Positions 59,021-64,000 of a stretch of 64,000 nt of DNA are shown one piece after another. The stretch's first letter is position 1. The number at the start of each line of letters is the position of its first letter. Below the pieces are notes generated by a model. The model was not told where the DNA came from. It made no database searches and was given only the letters and a program-made list of their open reading frames with translations. A program made the position numbers and the translations under genes. The DNA is from Actinomyces sp. oral taxon 171 str. F0337 (lineage in GTDB: Bacteria > Actinomycetota > Actinomycetes > Actinomycetales > Actinomycetaceae), in NCBI RefSeq assembly GCF_005696555.1, contig NZ_CP040005.1, positions 1,426,001-1,490,000 on the forward strand, in the 5' to 3' direction.

Positions 59021-60177
59021 GCACGCCCGAGCCGCCGACGTCGGTGTCCACGCGTGGACCGGTGCTCATCGTTGGTACAGGACTGCTGGGAACCTCGCTC
59101 GCCCTGGCGCTGCGGGCGGCGGGTGTCGAGGTCCAGCTCTCCGACACCTCACCCACGTCCCTGGCCCTGGCCCGCGACATGGGTGCGGGAACGCTCCACG
59201 GGAAGGACAGCCCCGAGCCGCGGGTCATCGTCGTGGCCACGCCCCCCGACGTGACCGCCGACGTCGTCGTCGCGCAGCTGAGTGCCCACCCGAGTGCGGT
59301 GGTCACTGACGTCGCCTCGGTCAAGGAACGGGTCGTCAATGAGGTCCGTGACCGGGCGAGAGCCGAGGCGCGCAGGTACGTCGGCTCCCACCCGATGGCG
59401 GGTCGGGAGTGCTCGGGCGCCGGCGCCGCCGACTCCGACCTCTTCGCCGGGCGTCCCTGGGTGGTCGTCGGTCAGGACTCGGATCCGCAGGCGGAGCTGG
59501 TCGTCAGGAACCTGGCGGTCGATGTGGGCGCCAGCCCGGTGCGCATGGGTGCGGCGGAGCACGACGCCGCCGTCGCCGCCGTCTCCCACATGCCCCAGCT
59601 CGTCTCCTCATTGGTGGCCGCTCGCCTGGAGGGGCTGGGGGAGGGGACTCTGGCCCTGTCGGGGCAAGGTCTTCGTGACGTCACCCGGATCGCGGCCTCG
59701 GACCCCAGGCTGTGGTCGGCCATCATCGTGGGTAATGCCGGGCCCGTGGTCGACCTGCTGCGCCGGATCAGTGATGACCTGGGTGCACTGATCACGGGGA
59801 TCGAAGCGGCCACCTACGATCCGGACGGCCCGGAGTATGCAGGCCCGGGAGCGGCACGTGTCGTCGCTCCCGGGGCCGTCGGCGCGGTCACCGACATCAT
59901 GACTCGGGGAAACGCCGGCCGGGCACGTATTCCCGGAAAGCACGGCGGGGCGCCGCGTCGCTACACCGAGGTCCAGGTCCTGGTGCCCGACGCCGCCGGC
60001 GAGCTGGGCCGGCTCTTCTCCGACGTCGGCGCCGCCGGCGTCAACATCGAGGACTTCTCCCTGGAGCACTCCGCCGGGCAGAGCGCCGGCATCGCCCTCA
60101 TCTCCGTCCTTCCTGCGGTCGCCCGACGGCTGGAGGAGGCGCTGGACGCCCAGGGCTGGCGCGTCGTCGCGGTCTGA
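59017..60177 (+). CDS. tyrA: Prephenate dehydrogenase
   Basis: A 386-residue enzyme that converts prephenate to 4-hydroxyphenylpyruvate in tyrosine synthesis. The NAD-binding site is PVLIVGTGLLGTSLALALRAAGVEVQLSD (about 11-40). Conserved HPMAGRECSGAGAADSDLFAGRPW follows, with the active-site His and substrate contacts. The C-terminal part carries an ACT-like domain (VLVPDAAGELGRLFSDVGAAGVNIEDFS), which suggests feedback control. GTG at 59017 overlaps the preceding stop. Confidence 0.93.
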   Translation: MSTPEPPTSVSTRGPVLIVGTGLLGTSLALALRAAGVEVQLSDTSPTSLALARDMGAGTLHGKDSPEPRVIVVATPPDVTADVVVAQLSAHPSAVVTDVASVKERVVNEVRDRARAEARRYVGSHPMAGRECSGAGAADSDLFAGRPWVVVGQDSDPQAELVVRNLAVDVGASPVRMGAAEHDAAVAAVSHMPQLVSSLVAARLEGLGEGTLALSGQGLRDVTRIAASDPRLWSAIIVGNAGPVVDLLRRISDDLGALITGIEAATYDPDGPEYAGPGAARVVAPGAVGAVTDIMTRGNAGRARIPGKHGGAPRRYTEVQVLVPDAAGELGRLFSDVGAAGVNIEDFSLEHSAGQSAGIALISVLPAVARRLEEALDAQGWRVVAV

Positions 60178-60306
60178 AACCGGTTCAATGTGCCGCGCAG
60201 GCCCGCCTGTGTCAGTACTCATGGGACCTGATCCGCAGTACCTCGCTGGAGTGTGGGACGCTTGGCCCAGTTCATGACCGGAAATCGGACCCTGATGGAG
60301 GGCACC

Positions 60307-62466
60307 ATGGGAATCGTCGTAGCGATCGACGGACCAAGCGGATCGGGCAAGTCCACCGTGTCGCGGCGCGTCGCCGCCACGCTCGGACTGGCCTACCTGG
60401 ACACCGGTGCCATGTACCGGGCCGCCGCCTGGTGGTGCGAGCGCGAGGGGATCGGCCTGGAGGACGAGGCCGCCGTCGCCGAGGCCGTCGCCGCGATGCC
60501 CCTGCACATGGGGCTGGATCCCGAGCACCCCACCTTCACCGTGGACGGCACGGACGTATCGACCGCGATCCGTGACCCGCACATCGCCACCGTCGTCTCG
60601 AAGGTCGCCACCAACCTCGAGGTGCGCGCCGAGCTGGCACGCCGCCAGCGCGAGATCATCCGCTTCGAGGCGACCGGGCACACCGGCTCCTTCTCCGAGG
60701 GCGCCGGCATCGTGGCCGAGGGACGGGACATCACCACCGTTATCGCGCCCGACGCCGACGCCCGTCTGCTGGTGACCGCCTCGGAGGAGGCCCGTCTGGC
60801 ACGTCGCGCCGGGGACCTGGAGGCCGGCGGCAAGCAGGTCGACGCCACCGCCCTGCGTGACCAGGTGGTGCGTCGCGACCGCGATGACGCCACGGTCTCC
60901 CAGTTCCTCACCGCACCCGAGGGCGTCACCCTGGTGGACACCTCGGAGATGACCCTGGAGCAATCCGTCGAACGGGTCCTGGACCTGGTGGAGGAGGCCG
61001 CCGACGCCGCCGCCCAGCGGGACGCTGAGGAGGACCTGCGGGCCCAGGCCATGCGTGCGGGCCTGGCCGACTACGAGCTCGATGAGGAGGACCTCGCCCT
61101 CCTGGAGGCCGACGGGGGCCTGCCCACCGGTGACAGCGTCGAGCCCGGGCTGCCGGTCCTGGCTGTCGTCGGCCGGCCCAACGTGGGCAAGTCGACTCTG
61201 GTCAACCGGGTCCTGGGCCGCCGCGAGGCCGTTGTCCAGGACACCCCCGGTGTCACCCGCGACCGGGTCTCCTACCCGGCGGAATGGGCCGGGCGCCGCT
61301 TCACCATCGTCGACACCGGCGGCTGGGAGGTGGACGTGGCCGGCCTCGACGCAGCCGTGGCCACCCAGGCCGAGATCGCCGTCGAGATGGCCGACGCCGT
61401 CCTGCTCGTCGTCGACGCCCAGGTCGGCATCACCGAGACCGACGCCCGCGTGGTGCGGATGCTGCGTCGCAGCGGCAAGCCGGTGGTCCTGGCCGCCAAC
61501 AAGGTCGACTCCCCGGCCCAGGAGGGGGACGCCGCCGCTCTGTGGAACCTGGGGCTGGGCGAACCCTTCCCGGTCTCGGCCCTGCACGGCCGGGGCAGCG
61601 GCGAGGTCCTCGACGCCGTCATGGAGATCCTCCCGGAGGTCTCCGCCGTGGCCGCTGCGGCGCCCGAGGGGGACCTGCACCGCATCGCCCTCGTGGGGCG
61701 GCCCAACGTCGGCAAGTCCTCGCTGCTGAACTCCATCGCGGGCAGGGAGCGCGTCGTCGTCAACGAGACCGCGGGCACCACCCGTGACCCGGTCGACGAG
61801 ATCATCGAGCTCGACGGGCGCCAGTGGGTCTTCGTCGACACCGCCGGAATCCGCCGGCGCGTCAAGCAGTCACGGGGCGCCGACTACTACGCGGTGCTGC
61901 GCACGCAGGGCGCCATCGACAATGCCGAGGTCGCCGTCGTCCTCCTGGACGCCTCCGAGCCGATCAGTGAGCAGGACGTGCGCGTCGTCCAGCAGGCCGT
62001 CGATGCCGGCCGCGCCCTAGTCCTGGTCAACAACAAGTGGGACCTGGTGGACGAGGAGCGTCAGAAGATGCTCCTGTGGGAGGTCGAGCACGACCTGGCC
62101 CACGTCTCCTGGGCCCCCCACATCAACCTGGCCGCCCGGACCGGCTGGCACACCAACCGGCTCGTGCGCGCTCTCGACGCCGCCCTGGAGGGCTGGACCA
62201 CGCGCGTCCCGACGGGCCGGCTCAACGGCTTCCTGGGGCAGCTACAGTCCGCCACCCCGCACCCGGTGCGCGGCGGCAAGCAGCCCCGCATCCTCTTCGC
62301 CACCCAGGTTCAGGTGGCCCCGCCCCGGATCGTCATCTTCACCACCGGATTCCTCGACGCCGGATACCGGCGCTTCATCGAGCGCCGCCTGCGCGAGGAG
62401 TTCGGCTTCACCGGCACCCCCATCCAGATCGGGGTGCGCGTACGCGAGAAGCGCCAGCGGCGCTGA
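60307..62466 (+). CDS. Fused cytidylate kinase and GTPase Der
   Basis: A 719-residue fusion. The N-terminal cytidylate kinase has [16 protein letters not shown] (about 8-23) and [15 protein letters not shown], and continues to about residue 235; it phosphorylates CMP and dCMP. After an acidic linker the tandem GTPase Der begins with [16 protein letters not shown] (about 288-303) and a second domain [16 protein letters not shown] (about 462-477), then a KH-like RNA-binding domain. Der is a ribosome-assembly factor. ATG at 60307 has GGAGGG five bases upstream; earlier in-frame starts at 60253 and 60295 are possible. The fusion is typical of actinobacteria. Confidence 0.96.
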   Translation: MGIVVAIDGPSGSGKSTVSRRVAATLGLAYLDTGAMYRAAAWWCEREGIGLEDEAAVAEAVAAMPLHMGLDPEHPTFTVDGTDVSTAIRDPHIATVVSKVATNLEVRAELARRQREIIRFEATGHTGSFSEGAGIVAEGRDITTVIAPDADARLLVTASEEARLARRAGDLEAGGKQVDATALRDQVVRRDRDDATVSQFLTAPEGVTLVDTSEMTLEQSVERVLDLVEEAADAAAQRDAEEDLRAQAMRAGLADYELDEEDLALLEADGGLPTGDSVEPGLPVLAVVGRPNVGKSTLVNRVLGRREAVVQDTPGVTRDRVSYPAEWAGRRFTIVDTGGWEVDVAGLDAAVATQAEIAVEMADAVLLVVDAQVGITETDARVVRMLRRSGKPVVLAANKVDSPAQEGDAAALWNLGLGEPFPVSALHGRGSGEVLDAVMEILPEVSAVAAAAPEGDLHRIALVGRPNVGKSSLLNSIAGRERVVVNETAGTTRDPVDEIIELDGRQWVFVDTAGIRRRVKQSRGADYYAVLRTQGAIDNAEVAVVLLDASEPISEQDVRVVQQAVDAGRALVLVNNKWDLVDEERQKMLLWEVEHDLAHVSWAPHINLAARTGWHTNRLVRALDAALEGWTTRVPTGRLNGFLGQLQSATPHPVRGGKQPRILFATQVQVAPPRIVIFTTGFLDAGYRRFIERRLREEFGFTGTPIQIGVRVREKRQRR

Positions 62467-62479
62467 GCCCCGGACGGAC

Positions 62480-62992
62480 TCAGTCGCCGGAAGCGGCCTG
62501 CTCCTTGGCCCACTGGGCAACACGCGCCGCGCTCTCCTCCTCGGACAGGTCCTCGACCCGGGTCATGATCGACCACCGCACGCCGAAGGGATCGCGGATG
62601 GAGGCGAACCTGTCCCCGGACACGAAGGTGTTAGGCGATTCCAGCAAGGTCGCTCCGGCAGTGGTAGCCCGGTCAACGGTGGCATCGACATCCGGGCAGT
62701 ACAGACCGATCGAGTAGCAGACCGGCTCGGCCGACGGAGTCGCAACCAGACCGGACAAGGTGGAGGGCTCACCGATCTGGAGCCTTCCGTGACCGAAGTC
62801 GAGCTCCGCGTGGACGATCGACCCCTCCATCTCCACACTGTCCACGATGCGCGCCCCGAAGACGTCACGGTAGAACCGAAGCGCCCGGTCGGCGCCGTCA
62901 ATGGCCAGAAACGGTGTGATGCTGGTGAAGCCGTGCGGAGTCCCATCAGTCGTGTACTGTCCAGTGGCCCCGGAAACGTTGCGTGTAGTCAT
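62480..62992 (-). CDS. VOC-family glyoxalase-like protein
   Basis: A 170-residue protein of the vicinal-oxygen-chelate fold. FTSITPFLAIDGADRALRFYRDVFGARIVDSVEMEGSIVHAELDFGHGRLQIGEPS (about 21-77) and ASIRDPFGVRWSIMTRVEDL are characteristic of PhnB/glyoxalase-like members. Metal ligands are not all evident, so it may be a binding rather than a catalytic form. The start is ATG at 62992. It is divergent from the decayed AraC-type gene, which probably regulated it. Confidence 0.85.
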   Translation of the reverse strand: MTTRNVSGATGQYTTDGTPHGFTSITPFLAIDGADRALRFYRDVFGARIVDSVEMEGSIVHAELDFGHGRLQIGEPSTLSGLVATPSAEPVCYSIGLYCPDVDATVDRATTAGATLLESPNTFVSGDRFASIRDPFGVRWSIMTRVEDLSEEESAARVAQWAKEQAASGD

Positions 62993-63064
62993 GCCAACGA
63001 CTGTAGGAAAGATGGAGGCGCCTCCGCTTGAAGATCCGCGACAGTTCCGGAAAGGTGAGGAGCC

Positions 63065-63853
63065 GTGCCCGACACGACCGCTGATCAACGGGGAATCCTC
63101 GATCACCTTGCACGGCCCGATTACAAGCATCTCCTATCACGAGTTGGAAGGCCGAGGATGGGCCGTCGGAGCCCTTCTCGGGCCTGCAGGGGCAGGCGCG
63201 CTGTGCTCCCCATCCCTGATCCAGGACTCCCATCAGCCGCTCGAGGACCCTGACCTGAGCGCTGCGGTCGCCGGCGTCATGATGGATAACGAACATGACG
63301 ACGGGCGGACAACGTGCCGCCAGTGCGCTGGCAGACTGGCTGGCGCAGCGTACCGGGCCGCCACAAGCGATGGCGCTCATCGCCAATAAGATGGAGGACG
63401 TCGTCGCCGCCGACAGAAGCGTCCTGCGTGTCGATCAGCTGGCGAGACGCCTCGATCTTTCTATCCGAAGTCTGCAACGCCTCTGCGAGAAGTACATCAG
63501 CCTGCCCCCACTCGCAGTGATCAGACTGCTACCGGCTCCAGGAAGCGGCACAGCGGCTCCGGGAGGATCCGTCCGTCACCGTTGCGCAAGTGGCCGCCGA
63601 GCTCGACTACGCGGACCATGCGCACCTGACCGCCGACTTCCGACGCGTCCTGGGCTTCTCACCGAGCCAGTACCGACAGCAGACGATCAGCGATCGCGGG
63701 CTCTTAGCGACCGGTAGCAGGCTCGAACCTCGGGGGACGTCACTCGTTGGCGTCACGCCGTATCAGGACTCCACGAGGAGGGGAACGGTTGGCGCCGGAC
63801 AGTGGCGCGCGGCTGCGACGCCCATAGACTGTAGCCATGCTGAATCCGGTTGA
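63065..63853 (+). pseudogene. Decayed AraC-family regulator
   Basis: Pieces of one regulator are found in different frames. A start at 63065 reads MPDTTADQRGILDH, typical of the N-terminus of a group of AraC regulators; another frame around 63135-63285 reads GRGWAVGALLGPAGAGAL and PLEDPDLSAAV from its ligand-binding domain; at 63295-63525 a third gives LRVDQLARRLDLSIRSLQRLCEKYISLPPLAVIR; after one extra base near 63527 the frame shifts to YRLQEAAQRLREDPSVTVAQVAAELDYADHAHLTADFRRVLGFSP. At least two or three frameshifts and a missing middle indicate a pseudogene. It is divergent from the VOC gene, its likely former target. Confidence 0.75.
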
Positions 63854-64000
63854 CCCCACCACCACGCCCGCCTGGAAGCGCCTCACCGACCTCCACGACT
63901 CCATGACCCCGGACCTGCGCGCCTGGTTCGCCGACGACCCGCAGCGCGCCGAGCGGTTCTCCTACGAGCTGGGAGACCTCTACGTCGACCTGTCCAAGAA
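63837..64000 (+). CDS. pgi: Glucose-6-phosphate isomerase, N-terminal part (runs off the right edge)
   Basis: The first 54 codons of a longer gene: MLNPVDPTTTPAWKRLTDLHDSM, then LRAWFADDPQRAERFSYELGDLYVDLSK. The segments TPAWKRL and RAERFSYELGDLYVDLSK match the N-terminus of bacterial phosphoglucose isomerase, which converts glucose-6-phosphate to fructose-6-phosphate. The catalytic part lies beyond the edge. ATG at 63837 overlaps the end of the decayed regulator frame by 17 bases. Confidence 0.85.
   Translation, partial: MLNPVDPTTTPAWKRLTDLHDSMTPDLRAWFADDPQRAERFSYELGDLYVDLSK

Overview
The window is high-GC actinobacterial DNA, most like an oral Actinomyces. The signs are strong G/C bias at third codon positions, frequent GTG starts, a PdtaR-type ANTAR regulator, WhiA, a eukaryotic-type UDP-glucose pyrophosphorylase, a fused cytidylate kinase/Der GTPase and the block uvrC / rapZ-yvcK-whiA / gap-pgk-tpi-secG. 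The genus is inferred from gene content and recall, not from any search.

Region 1 (1 to about 14.3 kb) is an integrated accessory element. Its left part (1-2.75 kb) is clearly AT-richer than everything else. It holds the N-terminus of a defence-type DEAD/DEAH helicase and a tight three-gene operon with 4-bp overlaps: an unknown multi-pass membrane protein, a Nudix hydrolase, and a UDP-glucose dehydrogenase-like protein lacking the usual C-terminal domain. A palindromic operator-like site lies upstream of the operon. From 3 to 11.6 kb the GC is high and the genes look conjugative or mobilisable: conserved unknown proteins, an MT-A70 methyltransferase, small proteins, a TraD/TraG-like coupling ATPase and a replication-relaxation protein. 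The element ends with a resolvase-fold protein lacking the catalytic residues, overlapping a large serine recombinase whose reading frame runs antisense into a tRNA gene at 14409-14485. The left end of the element lies outside the window.

Region 2 (14.4-34 kb) is chromosomal: pdtaR, a PaaI thioesterase, polA, rpsA, a helical unknown protein, coaE, a frameshifted gene, uvrB, the arginine deiminase pair arcD-arcA, terC behind a possible Mn-type riboswitch leader, a P-type ATPase, a methyltransferase and a YciI protein.

Region 3 (34-55.6 kb) holds uvrA, a DUF2339 membrane protein, UDP-glucose pyrophosphorylase, four tRNA genes (Val-CAC; Gly-GCC, Cys-GCA, Val-GAC), uvrC, then a three-gene interruption (molbindin, 6-phospho-beta-glucosidase, purT), rapZ-yvcK-whiA, gap-pgk-tpi-secG, and xerD.

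Region 4 (55.7-64 kb) is the overlapping run parA-scpA-scpB-rluB-tyrA followed by the cmk-der fusion, a VOC protein divergent from a decayed AraC-type regulator, and the start of pgi at the right edge. The full uvrABC set and polA lie within about 30 kb, and the lower-glycolysis genes form a compact cluster next to the RapZ/YvcK/WhiA regulators.
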